Shown: positions 1-8,541, counted from the stretch's first letter. The stretch is DNA of 20,177 bases from JAGTVB01 sp964624765 (GCA_964624765.1 CAZUZO010000050.1:1-20177); one strand, 5' to 3'. Translations and numbers: made by a program. The notes: generated from the sequence alone by a model not told the origin.

Positions 1-112
1 GCGCACGGGGACTTTCGGCGCTCTCGCGGCGCTGGCTGAGCTTTTGCCTGATGGCAATGATGGTCACCAACAGTCTGTGCTGGACACGGTTTGAGCGGGC
101 GGGACTGGGGCG

Positions 113-1006
113 CTACTCCCAGGCAGCCCTGTCATGGGTATTTTGCCATGCCAAGTGGCCGTGGGAGGTGCTATTGCAGCACAGCGTGGGTGTGATTCTG
201 CGCCGCCATGGGATTGGAGCAGGGAGCCTTATTCTCGGCTCGAACAGCGGGGCGAGGGCTTGCAAGCCACCGGCGACCGTTCCGGGCGAGATCGGCAGTC
301 CCTGGTCTTTGAGGTCCTGCCGATAACGGTGGGTGGGTTGGCCAGAGGGGTATTGGCCCAGGATGACCTCAACCCAGAAGCTGATAGCCTCGTCGCTGCG
401 GGGAATCCAACGCGCCGGCGGTGGGGTGGGCCGGGGTATCCTCACAGGTGCAGCCCGGGTTGCGGGTAGAGGAGAGGCCGGGCGTCGCATGCGGCGCACA
501 GGGGCCTTGACCTCAACCTCGATCACCTCGCTGTGCTCGTCCAGTGCCGGGGTGGGCAGAGGGGGGAGTCCGCAGGTTGGACAGCTTTTCTCCTGGTCCG
601 CCCGATCACTCTCATCGTGAACGATGGGAAGATCCGGTCGCTTGGTGCGGCCATGCCCCCCACTACCCGGCTGTTGGCCGCGCCGGCGCTTCGATGGGGT
701 GTCCTCTTGGCCGTCCTTTTTGGGTTTCAGCGGGCTGTTCTTCTCGCTCTCTTTCCCGAACAACCGATTCTGGAGGTCTTTGACCTTGGCATCCTTGAGA
801 ATCGCCTCCTGTCTCAGCTTTTCGATCTCGGATTTTGCCCGGGCAGGCTGTGCTTTCCAATAGCTTGTCCGAGAGGTGAGATCGATGGACTCCTGTTGGG
901 TGATCGTAACCCATTGCTGAGAGAAGGGGGACGATGGCCCTGCATCGAGGCATGCGAGCGGTTGATGCGGCTCAGAGGTAGAGCAAGTACTTGTAGCCCC
1001 TTCCAT
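113..1006 (-). pseudogene. IS66-family transposase remnant
   Basis: The reading frame of 297 residues resembles the N-terminal half of IS66-type (TnpC) transposases. It has a coiled-coil-like segment followed by the LFGKESEK motif (about residues 83-90), a basic stretch ending GQQPGSGGHGR, a zinc-finger-like CPTCG (about 142-146), and the conserved block PRSDEAISFWVEVILGQY. The second cysteine pair usual for the family (CTCEDTP) is present only in another frame near positions 440-460, so two compensating indels are likely there. After about residue 257 the frame runs into unrelated sequence, and the DDE catalytic domain is not seen. IS66 transposases are usually about 500 residues, so this is a decayed, probably inactive copy. 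No terminal inverted repeats were found. The family call is good; the exact start is uncertain. Confidence 0.7.
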
Positions 1007-1117
1007 GGACTCTGCTCATACATTGTTTCTCCTCTTGTGTCCCGTACTTTTTGCCCGAAGAGATGGGCTGACCGAGTATTTACCAAAGAAGTAAAGAAGT
1101 GATCTAAGCGATTGATT

Positions 1118-1135
1118 TGGCGGAGAGGGTGGGAT
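1118..1135 (-). repeat. tRNA-Ser 3'-end fragment
   Basis: These 18 bases exactly repeat the 3' end, including CCA, of the intact tRNA-Ser at 1302-1319 in the same orientation. The match stops in the T arm. Such a duplicated tRNA 3' end is what a tyrosine-recombinase integration or a broken second tRNA copy would leave. No integrase gene is visible between the two copies. Confidence 0.6.
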
Positions 1136-1187
1136 GACGCCGGGCTCTCCTGCCCAGCGCCCTTCGGGCCGCGCTCACGCGCGTTCC

Positions 1188-1208
1188 CATCCGCTCCCGG
1201 CGGATGGG
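1188..1208. repeat. short hairpin downstream of tRNA-Ser
   Basis: CCATCCGC and GCGGATGG form a perfect stem around a five-base loop. A second small hairpin, GCCC-TTCG-GGC, lies about 20 bases before it (about 1161-1171). Neither is followed by a T-run, so they are not convincing terminators, although they lie downstream of the tRNA transcript on the minus strand. Confidence 0.4.
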
Positions 1209-1227
1209 TCGAACCCCGGGTCCTCTT

Positions 1228-1244
1228 CCACGTGGGTTCGAATC
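1228..1244 (+). repeat. inverted tRNA-Ser T-arm fragment
   Basis: Seventeen bases (CCACGTGGGTTCGAATC) match the T-arm region of the tRNA-Ser at 1317-1333, but in the opposite orientation. Together with the 1118-1135 fragment this shows that pieces of tRNA-Ser have been scattered beside the transposase remnant. Confidence 0.6.
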
Positions 1245-1297
1245 GCTCTGGGTGATCGCTAATGGCAAGCCTTCAGCAACGACATGCGCCTACGATC

Positions 1298-1393
<96 letters not shown>

Positions 1394-1406
1394 ACAGAGC
1401 CCACCA

Positions 1407-1435
1407 AGAATACGGCTTGCCGGGCGATTCGACAA
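1407..1435 (-). promoter_or_regulatory. sigma-70 promoter of tRNA-Ser
   Basis: On the minus strand TTGTCG (1435-1430) and TATTCT (1412-1407) are separated by exactly 17 bases and end 13 bases before the tRNA 5' end. Position, spacing and boxes fit a housekeeping promoter for the tRNA. Confidence 0.65.
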
Positions 1436-1497
1436 TACTCCCGTCACCGGACCTCATGTAGACTGTACTCTCCTAAAGTCGCTTTCCTATTGCTCGC

Positions 1498-2856
1498 GTG
1501 AGTTTCGTAACGAATATCCTAGCTGGGCTTGTCCTAGCCCTGGCCCCAAGAACCCACGATACGCTCGCAGAAATCAAAGCAAGCGGTGAACTCAAAGTCC
1601 TGACTCGCGCCAATCTCACCACCTACTATCAAGGTGCCAGTGGTCCAACGGGGTTCGAGTACGATCTCGTACGGGACTTTGCCGATAGCCTGCAAGTCGA
1701 GCTGCGCATGATCACCGTACCCCACACCGATGCCGTGCTAACGGCCCTCCACCGCGGGGATGCGCACTTGGCTACGGCCGGAATCAAAGCAACCTCCGAC
1801 AACATGAAAAGAACTCGCTTCGGCCCCATTTACCAGAGCGTCCGCGAGCAGCTGGTTTATCGTCGCGGCAACGCTCTGCCACGCACCCTGGCCGATGTGG
1901 CCGGTAAGCGGTTGCAGGTGGCGGCCCACACGCATCACGCCGCTACCCTGCTGAGCTTGAGGAGCACCTATCCCCGGCTGACATGGCAAGAGAGTTCGGC
2001 GCTAAGGACTAGCGGGCTCTTGAACGAGGTCTGGCAACAACGGTTGGATTACACCATCGTAGACTCCCACGAAATGGCGGTGAGCCGCGGCCTCTACCCG
2101 GAATTAAGAGTGGCCTTCGACATCGGCGAGGCATGTGATTTGGCCTGGGCATTCCCGTTACAGGCGGATGGCAGTCTTTACCTGGCCGCCCTTCGTTATC
2201 TGCATCAGATCCGCAGCAACGGTCGGCTAGAACAGCTGATGGATCGCTACTACGGGCACGTCGAGGACTTCGATTACGTCGGCACACGGCGTTTTCTGTC
2301 CCACCTTCGGGAACGTCTCCCAAAATATCTTCGACACTTTAAGGCGGCGGCAGAACGGCACGGCCTCGACTGGCGACTGCTTGCCGCCATCGGCTACCAG
2401 GAATCCCATTGGAATCCCGAAGCCGTTTCGCCCACTGGCGTGCGCGGGCTCATGATGCTGACCCGCGACACCGCCAACCACATGGGCATCGGCGATCGGC
2501 TCGATGCGAAAGAGAGCATCGAAGGAGGTGCTCGCTATTTCGCGGGTCTCAAAAAAAGGTTCGCCGGTCAGGTCGAGGAACCGGACCGCACCTGGTTGAC
2601 CATCGCTGCCTATAATATCGGCCCCGGTCACCTGCAGGATGCGAGGCAGCTGGCGAAGGATGCCCGTATGAACCCCAACCGCTGGTTGGATGTGAAGCGG
2701 TTGCTCCCCTTATTGAGCGAGCCCCAGTGGCACGCGAGAACACGCTACGGCTACGCGCGAGGCGCCGAAGCGGTCACCCACGTGCAAAACGTACGCAGAT
2801 ACTTTGACCTTCTGGTGCGCGAAAACGAGCGGGAGCGCGTCGTTGCGGCCCGCTAG
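1498..2856 (+). CDS. mltF: Membrane-bound lytic murein transglycosylase F-like
   Basis: The product is 452 residues. Residues about 23-255 form a periplasmic solute-binding-like domain (conserved ELKV near 31 and GFEYDLVRDFAD near 52). Residues about 265-440 are a lysozyme-like SLT domain. YQESHWNPEAVSPTGVRGLMMLT carries the catalytic Glu at about 302, and AAYNIGPGH and YGYARG are further family signatures. MltF cleaves peptidoglycan with formation of 1,6-anhydromuramic acid, at the outer-membrane face of the periplasm. The start is GTG 1498; an in-frame TAA at 1474 leaves no good earlier codon. The N-terminus has a short hydrophobic stretch (VTNILAGLVLALAP) as a possible signal or anchor, shorter than in E. 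coli MltF, and no lipobox is visible. No strong ribosome site is visible. The gene converges with the L,D-transpeptidase gene, 40 bases apart. Confidence 0.9.
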   Translation: MSFVTNILAGLVLALAPRTHDTLAEIKASGELKVLTRANLTTYYQGASGPTGFEYDLVRDFADSLQVELRMITVPHTDAVLTALHRGDAHLATAGIKATSDNMKRTRFGPIYQSVREQLVYRRGNALPRTLADVAGKRLQVAAHTHHAATLLSLRSTYPRLTWQESSALRTSGLLNEVWQQRLDYTIVDSHEMAVSRGLYPELRVAFDIGEACDLAWAFPLQADGSLYLAALRYLHQIRSNGRLEQLMDRYYGHVEDFDYVGTRRFLSHLRERLPKYLRHFKAAAERHGLDWRLLAAIGYQESHWNPEAVSPTGVRGLMMLTRDTANHMGIGDRLDAKESIEGGARYFAGLKKRFAGQVEEPDRTWLTIAAYNIGPGHLQDARQLAKDARMNPNRWLDVKRLLPLLSEPQWHARTRYGYARGAEAVTHVQNVRRYFDLLVRENERERVVAAR

Positions 2857-2896
2857 CGGTCGCCGTGGGGCGGGGATCGACACCGCGGGCGGGCGA

Positions 2897-3403
2897 TCAA
2901 TCATCGATACGAACACAGGTCCCCACTTCGATCCGCTCGAACAGTTCCACAACGTCGGGGTTTCGCATACGAATACAGCCGTGCGATCCCGGAACACCCA
3001 TGGGCACCGTGTCCGGACAACCGTGGATGTAGATGTAGCGCCGCATGGTATCCACTTTGCCGAACCGGTTTCGGCCGATCTCGACACCGCTTAGCCACAG
3101 GATCCGGGTGAGAATCCAATCCCGGCCCGGATAGCGCGCCTGCAGTTCAGAGTCGTAGCGCTCGCCGGTCGGTCGGCGTCCGACAAACACGGTATCAGGC
3201 CCACAGCCTGCGCCAATTTTGGCGCGCACGATGTGCCATCCGCGGGGTGTACACTCGCTGCCGTGCAGCTCACCTCCCCCGTTACGGGCCGTGGAAACGC
3301 TGAATTCCTGCAAACAGACCTTACCCTGCAACAAGCGTAACGTCTGCTGGGGAATGCTGACTGTCACGTAGAGCTTGTTTGCCCCCTTGACTGTGCACGC
3401 CAT
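2897..3403 (-). CDS. L,D-transpeptidase (YkuD domain)
   Basis: A 168-residue protein that is essentially one YkuD domain. The active-site signature is intact: His at about 127 (YIHGCPDT), then SHGCIRM with His141 and the nucleophilic Cys143. YkuD enzymes make 3-3 cross-links in peptidoglycan or attach proteins to it. No signal peptide or membrane segment is visible from the ATG at 3403. That is odd for a periplasmic enzyme, although short YkuD proteins of this kind exist. It may be exported in an unrecognised way, or the true start may differ. The ribosome site is weak. It converges with mltF, so two wall enzymes are side by side but on separate transcripts. Confidence 0.85.
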   Translation of the reverse strand: MACTVKGANKLYVTVSIPQQTLRLLQGKVCLQEFSVSTARNGGGELHGSECTPRGWHIVRAKIGAGCGPDTVFVGRRPTGERYDSELQARYPGRDWILTRILWLSGVEIGRNRFGKVDTMRRYIYIHGCPDTVPMGVPGSHGCIRMRNPDVVELFERIEVGTCVRIDD

Positions 3404-3721
3404 GGCTTTCGAGACTGTCGGTTGTCAAGGACCGGAGGTATGAGTAAATTAGGATACAATAATACGTTTACATAGCCGTTCTGAGCAGCGAGGCGCGATG
3501 CCTCCCAGGGCCCCTTCACCCTCTATGGGCTGAAAAGCTAGGGCCGGGGATGAACTGGGCCCGAGGCCCAGCGTCCCACGGCTCGCTGACCACGAAGCGC
3601 ATCGCCATTGAGCCGACCCGGTAGCTATGTGGGTCCGAGGATCCCTGTGAATAGACTCAATCCCAAGCCCAGCGGCTGGACTGGAGGCAAGGCAACAAGC
3701 GGATTGAATAACACCCGTTTC
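3404..3721. other. Intergenic region with one GC hairpin
   Basis: This 318-base gap separates the divergent L,D-transpeptidase and cyclotransferase-like genes. It holds an AT-rich stretch (about 3441-3475) suitable for promoters, but no pair of boxes with correct spacing could be found. A hairpin with stem CTGGGCC/GGCCCAG and a CGA loop lies at 3555-3571 and has no T-run. An in-frame TTG at 3608 could extend the downstream gene, but the extension looks non-coding. No gene is supported here. Confidence 0.4.
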
Positions 3722-4627
3722 ATGTCCAGCCCGTGCTATCTGTTCGCCTACGGAACTCTGCTGACTGGAACCCCCGATGGTGCCATCAACCCCCTCATCG
3801 GAAACTTCATGCGACCCCAATGCAGAGCCTACTTCTATGGCCGTCTCCATGACCTCGGCGCCTATCCTGGTGCAACCCCCTCGCCGAACCGCCAGGACAA
3901 GGTGTGGGTTCAAGTATTCTCCATTGTTGGCTACCCAGGGCGGGTATTATCGGTGCTCGATACCCACGAAGGTTACCAGCCAGACTTCCCCCATCAGAGC
4001 GAGTTCGTGCGTCAAACGACCACCGCGATGCAGCTTCCCTGCCAACGACCCATCACCGCTTGGGTTTATCACTATAACCGCCACCTCCGACCCATCTTCC
4101 CCCTACGCTCTAATAGAATCAATAACTTAGTGCATTTGTACCCATGTAATCACCCTAATAGAATCAATCAGTTACGAGGAATTGGGGGAAGATGGGTCCG
4201 AGGGGCTACCCGGCTGCTATCGGGAGATTATGTCGGCACCTTGCAAACCACGGGGCGGCACTTGGGATCAAGCGACAACAGCCTGAGAAACGCCTGTGCA
4301 ACCCAACCGGTATCCGCAAGCGCACATGACCCAAGAAGGTGTTTTAAAAATGTCACGAGCGCCGGCAGAGCAAGGCGCACGGTGGCGACAAAATCGTCCG
4401 GAACGATTTTGAACAGCTGCAAGCTGGCCCCGAAGGGGCGAGCCCCATGGATGGGGCGAGTAACAACCGGAGTGTACAAGGGAGTACATGAGGATTGCGA
4501 GCCACCGTGCAACGCAGCTCAGGCAAGCGCAGTAATTTTTAAAATAGATTCTAAAGAACACCGACCATGCAACAACCTTATACCGAATCCGATGAGAGCG
4601 TTGCTCGCCAGCGCCGTGATCTCGTGA
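3722..4627 (+). CDS. Gamma-glutamylcyclotransferase-like protein, altered by insertions
   Basis: Residues 1-123 match the AIG2/GGCT fold: FAYGTLLTG near the N-terminus (the YGTL glycine loop), LHDLGAYPG (about 43-50), VLDTHEGY with the presumed catalytic Glu at about 83, and AWVYHYNR (about 113-120). The family acts on gamma-glutamyl amines or peptides, but the substrate here is unknown. After Arg123 a 106-bp inverted-repeat element plus 5-bp target duplication adds 37 codons in frame. The original frame then resumes at ATRLLSGDY. The native stop is not seen: the frame continues through a MITE copy and ends at 4627, 61 bases inside glcD. ATG 3722 was chosen because MSSPCYLFAYGTL is the usual start of this family. 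It may be a pseudogene; family members are usually 110-160 residues. Confidence 0.6.
   Translation: MSSPCYLFAYGTLLTGTPDGAINPLIGNFMRPQCRAYFYGRLHDLGAYPGATPSPNRQDKVWVQVFSIVGYPGRVLSVLDTHEGYQPDFPHQSEFVRQTTTAMQLPCQRPITAWVYHYNRHLRPIFPLRSNRINNLVHLYPCNHPNRINQLRGIGGRWVRGATRLLSGDYVGTLQTTGRHLGSSDNSLRNACATQPVSASAHDPRRCFKNVTSAGRARRTVATKSSGTILNSCKLAPKGRAPWMGRVTTGVYKGVHEDCEPPCNAAQASAVIFKIDSKEHRPCNNLIPNPMRALLASAVIS
4086..4201. mobile_element. 106-bp MITE-like element inside cyclotransferase gene
   Basis: The element spans 4091-4196. It starts CCCATCTTCCCCC and ends GGGGGAAGATGGG, a perfect 13-bp inverted repeat. It is flanked by the direct repeat TCCGA at 4086-4090 and 4197-4201, a 5-bp target duplication. 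Inside, TAATAGAATCAAT occurs twice (4111-4123 and 4156-4168). It has no gene of its own, so it must have been moved by a transposase encoded elsewhere. Insert plus duplication is 111 bp, a multiple of three, with no stop in the host frame. Confidence 0.8.
4335..4551 (+). mobile_element. MITE copy 1 (217 bp), upstream of glcD
   Basis: Full-length copy of the repeat found five times in this window. Ends are GAAGGTGTTTTAAAAA and TTTTTAAAATAGATTC. Flanks are CAA on the left (4332-4334) and TAA on the right (4552-4554), a 3-bp duplication with one mismatch. The interior has a hairpin AAAATCGT/ACGATTTT and two GC hairpins (GCCCCGAAGGGGC and GCCCCATGGATGGGGC). The right end lies 15 bases before the glcD start codon, so glcD's ribosome site lies right after it. 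Confidence 0.85.
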
Positions 4628-6060
4628 TCGCTTTGCGTCAGTTCCTTCCGGAACACACCCTTCTCTCGGATGAAGAAGACCTCAGACCCTATGAATGCGA
4701 CGGTCTGTCAGCCTACCGACAGGTGCCGCTGGTGGCCGTGCTACCGGATACCCTGCAGCAAGTACAGCAATGCCTGCGTGTCTGCCGGGAACAGCGGGTG
4801 CCGGTCGTGGTGCGAGGCGCAGGAACCGGCCTTTCCGGGGGAGCACTGCCGTTGCGCGACGGGCTACTACTCAGCCTGGCGAAGTTCAATCGCATATTGG
4901 ACATCGATCCGGTCGCCCGCACCGCACGCGTCGAGCCGGGTGTGCGCAATCTCGCCATCTCGGACGCGGCAGCACCCTTTGGGCTCTATTATGCCCCTGA
5001 TCCCTCCTCGCAAATTGCCTGCACGATCGGAGGCAACGTCGCGGAGAATTCTGGTGGCGTGCACTGCCTGAAATATGGACTCACCGTCCACAACATCTTG
5101 GCATTGAAGATCGTCACCGCCGCCGGTGACATGCTCACGCTCGGGGGCCAGGCGCTGGATGCGCCGGGCTATGATTTACTCGCCCTGCTCACCGGCTCGG
5201 AGGGACTGCTCGGCGTCATCGTCGAAGTGACCGTCAAGCTGCTGCCAAAACCCGAGGGTGCGCAGGTACTGTTAGCGGCCTTTCACAGCGTTGAAACGGC
5301 CGGTGCCGCCGTGGCTGCCGTGATCGCCAACGGCATCATTCCCGGTGGACTGGAAATGATGGATAACGCCGCCATCCGAGCTGCCGAGGACTTCGTGCAT
5401 GCAGGCTACCCCACCGACGCCGCTGCCATACTGCTGTGCGAGGTAGACGGCAGCGCCGCCGAGGTGGCCGATCAGGTGGCGCAGGTGGAAGCGATCCTGG
5501 CCGCCTGTGGCGCAACCGAGGTCAGGCGAGCCCGTAACGACGCAGAGCGCGCTCGATTCTGGGCGGGACGCAAAAACGCCTTTCCAGCAGTGGGGCGCCT
5601 ATCGCCCGATTATTACTGCATGGACGGCACGATTCCCCGGCGCGAGCTTGCACGGGTGTTGACCCGTACCGCTGAGCTGTCGAAGCTATACGGACTTCCG
5701 GTGGCCAATGTCTTTCACGCGGGCGATGGGAATCTGCATCCCCTCATTCTATATGACGCCAACCGACCCGGTGAGCTCGAACGAACAGAGGAGCTAGGAG
5801 GCAAGATCCTAGAGCTTTGCGTGGAAGTCGGCGGAACCATCACCGGGGAGCATGGTGTGGGTGTCGAGAAACTCAATCAGATGTGTGTTCAATTCAGCGC
5901 TGAAGAACTCAATCAGTTCCATGCCGTCAAATACGCCTTCGATCCCGACGGCCTGCTCAACCCCGGTAAAGCCATCCCTACCCTACACCGCTGCGCCGAG
6001 TTCGGCGCCATGCATGTGCATCACGGGCAGCTTCCCCATCCAGAACTGGAACGATTTTGA
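4567..6060 (+). CDS. glcD: Glycolate oxidase subunit GlcD
   Basis: A 497-residue FAD-linked oxidase, close to the 499 of E. coli GlcD. The FAD-binding domain has VVVRGAGTGLSGGALP (about 80-95), and ACTIGGNVAENSGGVHCLKYG (about 151-171) forms the flavin pocket. The C-terminal domain has NVFHAGDGNLHP (about 381-392) and GGTITGEHGVG (about 422-432), with His residues typical of the D-2-hydroxyacid oxidase family. With GlcE and GlcF it oxidises glycolate to glyoxylate and passes electrons to the respiratory chain at the membrane. ATG 4567 follows AAAGAA, a poor but correctly spaced ribosome site, and fits the family start. It is first in glcD-glcE-glcF. The nearest upstream DNA is a MITE, so the promoter lies in or before it. 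D-lactate oxidase activity is a possible alternative, but the three-subunit set favours glycolate. Confidence 0.93.
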   Translation: MQQPYTESDESVARQRRDLVIALRQFLPEHTLLSDEEDLRPYECDGLSAYRQVPLVAVLPDTLQQVQQCLRVCREQRVPVVVRGAGTGLSGGALPLRDGLLLSLAKFNRILDIDPVARTARVEPGVRNLAISDAAAPFGLYYAPDPSSQIACTIGGNVAENSGGVHCLKYGLTVHNILALKIVTAAGDMLTLGGQALDAPGYDLLALLTGSEGLLGVIVEVTVKLLPKPEGAQVLLAAFHSVETAGAAVAAVIANGIIPGGLEMMDNAAIRAAEDFVHAGYPTDAAAILLCEVDGSAAEVADQVAQVEAILAACGATEVRRARNDAERARFWAGRKNAFPAVGRLSPDYYCMDGTIPRRELARVLTRTAELSKLYGLPVANVFHAGDGNLHPLILYDANRPGELERTEELGGKILELCVEVGGTITGEHGVGVEKLNQMCVQFSAEELNQFHAVKYAFDPDGLLNPGKAIPTLHRCAEFGAMHVHHGQLPHPELERF

Positions 6061-6158
6061 GCCAACGAGCTCGAGACAAATAGGCTCCGCATCCACCCCC
6101 GCGCAGCGGCGAGAGCCCGCGCGGTAACCTCAACCGCTGGGCCCAAGGCACGATAGCC

Positions 6159-7295
6159 ATGAACGTACACGACGGATCCGCACCGCTTCAGGATGAACCG
6201 CATCCCGATGACCGGCACTCGCCACCGCTCGACGCCGACCATGACCGCAGCGAGCAGATCATTGAGACCATCCGGGAAGCGTCAATCGCGCACGAGCCGC
6301 TGGCCATCTCTGGGGGCAACAATAAGGCGTTTTACGGCCGTCACATCGTCGCCACCCCCCTATCGGTCGGCGAGCACACAGGCATTCTGAGCTACGATCC
6401 GACGGAGTTGGTGCTGACCGCCCGCGCCGGCACCTGCCTCGCCCTCATCGAATCGGTACTCGCCGACCATCGGCAAGTCATCCCCTTCGAGCCACCCAAG
6501 TTCGGTGCCACGGCGACCTTGGGCGGGGCGATCGCCTGCGGACTATCCGGTCCGCGCCGACCTTTCGCGGGAGCGACCCGAGACTTTGTGCTCGGTGTCA
6601 CCCTCGTCACCGGCCAGGCCCAGAGGCTGCGCTTCGGCGGCCAGGTCATGAAAAACGTCGCCGGCTACGATATCGCGCGCCTCATGGCAGGTAGTCTCGG
6701 AACCCTGGGCGTGCTGCTGGAGGCCTCCATAAAGGTGCTCCCCGCACCGCAAGCCGAGATCACCCTGGTCTTGGAACACCAGGCAGAGGCCGCGGCGATA
6801 CGCACCATGAACGCGCTAGCGGCACGCCCCCTGCCGCTATCCGCTGCATGCGCCTATGAGGGCAACCTCTACGTCCGTCTCTCGGGCATGGAGAGCGCTG
6901 TTAGCGCAGCCCGACAGCGTATTGGTGGCAGCCAGGTGGACGGGACCTCTCTGTGGCAAGACATTCGCGAACATACCCATGCCTTCTTCGCCGGGAGCGA
7001 ACCGCTGTGGCGGGTCTCAGTCCCGTCTGCAGCCCCGGTACTGGATCTGCCGGGGCACTCTCTCATCGATTGGGCCGGCGCGCAACGTTGGTTGCGTACC
7101 AATATCGAGGCACCCGTCATTCGCTCCACGGCTGAGAGGTTGGGAGGACACGCCACGCTGTTTCGTGGCCATGACGGTCGCGGCGAGGTCTTCCATCCTC
7201 TGAGCCCCACTTTGCTGACACTGCATCAGCGCCTGAAGGCAGCCTTCGACCCGCAACGCATCCTCAATCCAGGCCGGTTGTACGAGGCTCTCTAG
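6159..7295 (+). CDS. glcE: Glycolate oxidase FAD-binding subunit GlcE
   Basis: A 378-residue protein with one FAD-binding-4 domain. Conserved parts are PLAISGGNNKAFYG (about 47-60), SYDPTELVLTARAGT (about 78-92), a glycine-rich ACGLSGPRRPFAG (about 126-138), and GGQVMKNVAGYDIARLMAGS (about 160-179), which is diagnostic for GlcE. The end FDPQRILNPGRLY is shared with GlcD. Compared with E. coli GlcE (350) it has about 27 extra N-terminal residues rich in Asp, His and Pro; no later in-frame ATG or GTG suits, so ATG 6159 is kept. It lies 98 bases after glcD and one base before glcF, so the three are probably one transcript. GlcE lacks the catalytic domain of GlcD and works as part of the same complex. 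Confidence 0.93.
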   Translation: MNVHDGSAPLQDEPHPDDRHSPPLDADHDRSEQIIETIREASIAHEPLAISGGNNKAFYGRHIVATPLSVGEHTGILSYDPTELVLTARAGTCLALIESVLADHRQVIPFEPPKFGATATLGGAIACGLSGPRRPFAGATRDFVLGVTLVTGQAQRLRFGGQVMKNVAGYDIARLMAGSLGTLGVLLEASIKVLPAPQAEITLVLEHQAEAAAIRTMNALAARPLPLSAACAYEGNLYVRLSGMESAVSAARQRIGGSQVDGTSLWQDIREHTHAFFAGSEPLWRVSVPSAAPVLDLPGHSLIDWAGAQRWLRTNIEAPVIRSTAERLGGHATLFRGHDGRGEVFHPLSPTLLTLHQRLKAAFDPQRILNPGRLYEAL

Positions 7296-7296
7296 T

Positions 7297-8541
7297 ATGC
7301 AAACAGCGCTCAGTGATTTCATCCGCGACACGCCAGAGGGTCGAGAGGCCAACGATATCCTGCGCAAATGCGTGCACTGCGGATTTTGTACCGCGACCTG
7401 CCCTACCTATCAGCTGCTGGGAGATGAACTGGACGGTCCCCGGGGGCGTATCTATCTCATCAAACAAGTGCTTGAGGGGCATTCGGTCTCGGCTAAAACT
7501 CGTCTGCACCTGGACCGCTGCCTGACCTGCCGCTCCTGTGAGACCACCTGCCCCTCCGGGGTACGCTATCATCGCCTGCTCGATATCGGCCGCGCAGTCG
7601 TTGAAGAGCGGGCTCCGCGGCGATGGCACGAGCGCGCGTTGCGGCGTTTGTTGCGGATAGTATTGCCTCATCGGCGTCGGTTCGCCTTCATTTTGGGCGT
7701 CGGTAGAGCATTAAAGCCGATGCTGCCGATGGCACTGCAACGCAAAATCCCAACCCGACGAGCTGCCGGCCCGTGGCCGCAAGGCCCACATGGCCGCACT
7801 ATGCTGACACTGGATGGTTGCGTGCAACCGGCCATCGCCCCGCAGATCAACAGTGCCAGTGCTCGTGTCCTCGACCGATTGGGTATCGCCTTACACCGCG
7901 TGCCGCAGGCGGGTTGCTGCGGGGCGGTCAGCTACCACCTTTCGGCGCACGATGAAGGCCTCACCCAAATGCGCCGCAACATCGATGCGTGGTGGCCAGC
8001 GCTCGAAGCGGGCGCCGAAGCGATCGTCATCACCGCCAGCGCCTGTGCCACAATGGTCAAGGCGTACGGCGAGCTGCTGCAAGAAGATCCACAATACGCT
8101 GAGAAGGCCGCCCGGGTGTCGGCGCTCACCCGCGACATCGCCGAAGTGGTGGCCAGGGAAGACTTCGAGAGTCTCCGACAGGCGATCCCCTCACGCCCGC
8201 GGGTAGCATTTCATTCACCGTGCACCTTGCAACACGGCGAAGGTCAAGCAGGCGTGGTGGAGGACATCCTGCAGCGGCTTGGATTTGCCCTCGCGCCGGT
8301 GGCCGACGCTCATCTTTGCTGCGGTTCCGCCGGTACCTATTCTCTCTTGCAGCCAGCGCTATCGACCCAGCTGTTGAGCAACAAGCTCGCCTGCCTGCAA
8401 GCGGGCAAGCCCGATGTTATCGCCAGCGCCAATATCGGTTGCCTCGCCCATCTCGGCACCAGCGCCAACGTTCCGGTGCGCCACTGGATCGAACTCGTCG
8501 ACCCGCAATCCTTAAAGCCCGAGCGCGCCGAGGTCCGATGA
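7297..8541 (+). CDS. glcF: Glycolate oxidase iron-sulfur subunit GlcF
   Basis: A 414-residue protein (E. coli GlcF is 407). It has two [4Fe-4S] motifs: CVHCGFCTATCP (Cys 25, 28, 31, 35) and CLTCRSCETTCP (Cys 75, 78, 81, 85). Two CCG domains follow, with AGCCGAVSYH (about 206-214) and LCCGSAGTYSLLQP in the last quarter. It carries electrons from the GlcD flavin to the quinone pool at the inner membrane. The ATG lies one base after the glcE stop, which indicates translational coupling. No terminator with a T-run is seen after it; the next structure is the inverted MITE copy 2. Confidence 0.93.
   Translation: MQTALSDFIRDTPEGREANDILRKCVHCGFCTATCPTYQLLGDELDGPRGRIYLIKQVLEGHSVSAKTRLHLDRCLTCRSCETTCPSGVRYHRLLDIGRAVVEERAPRRWHERALRRLLRIVLPHRRRFAFILGVGRALKPMLPMALQRKIPTRRAAGPWPQGPHGRTMLTLDGCVQPAIAPQINSASARVLDRLGIALHRVPQAGCCGAVSYHLSAHDEGLTQMRRNIDAWWPALEAGAEAIVITASACATMVKAYGELLQEDPQYAEKAARVSALTRDIAEVVAREDFESLRQAIPSRPRVAFHSPCTLQHGEGQAGVVEDILQRLGFALAPVADAHLCCGSAGTYSLLQPALSTQLLSNKLACLQAGKPDVIASANIGCLAHLGTSANVPVRHWIELVDPQSLKPERAEVR

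Noticed and set aside
3449..3913. Minus-strand 154-residue frame upstream of the cyclotransferase
   Set aside because: Antisense to the conserved cyclotransferase N-terminus and shows no family motif.
4351..4413. A 20-codon frame (MSRAPAEQGARWRQNR...) kept in three full MITE copies
   Set aside because: No ribosome site, and substitutions between copies are not mainly synonymous; shared ancestry of the repeat explains it.
4228..4561. Minus-strand frames over MITE copy 1, and similar frames over the other copies
   Set aside because: They recur only because the repeat recurs; they lack ribosome sites and are explained by the mobile element.
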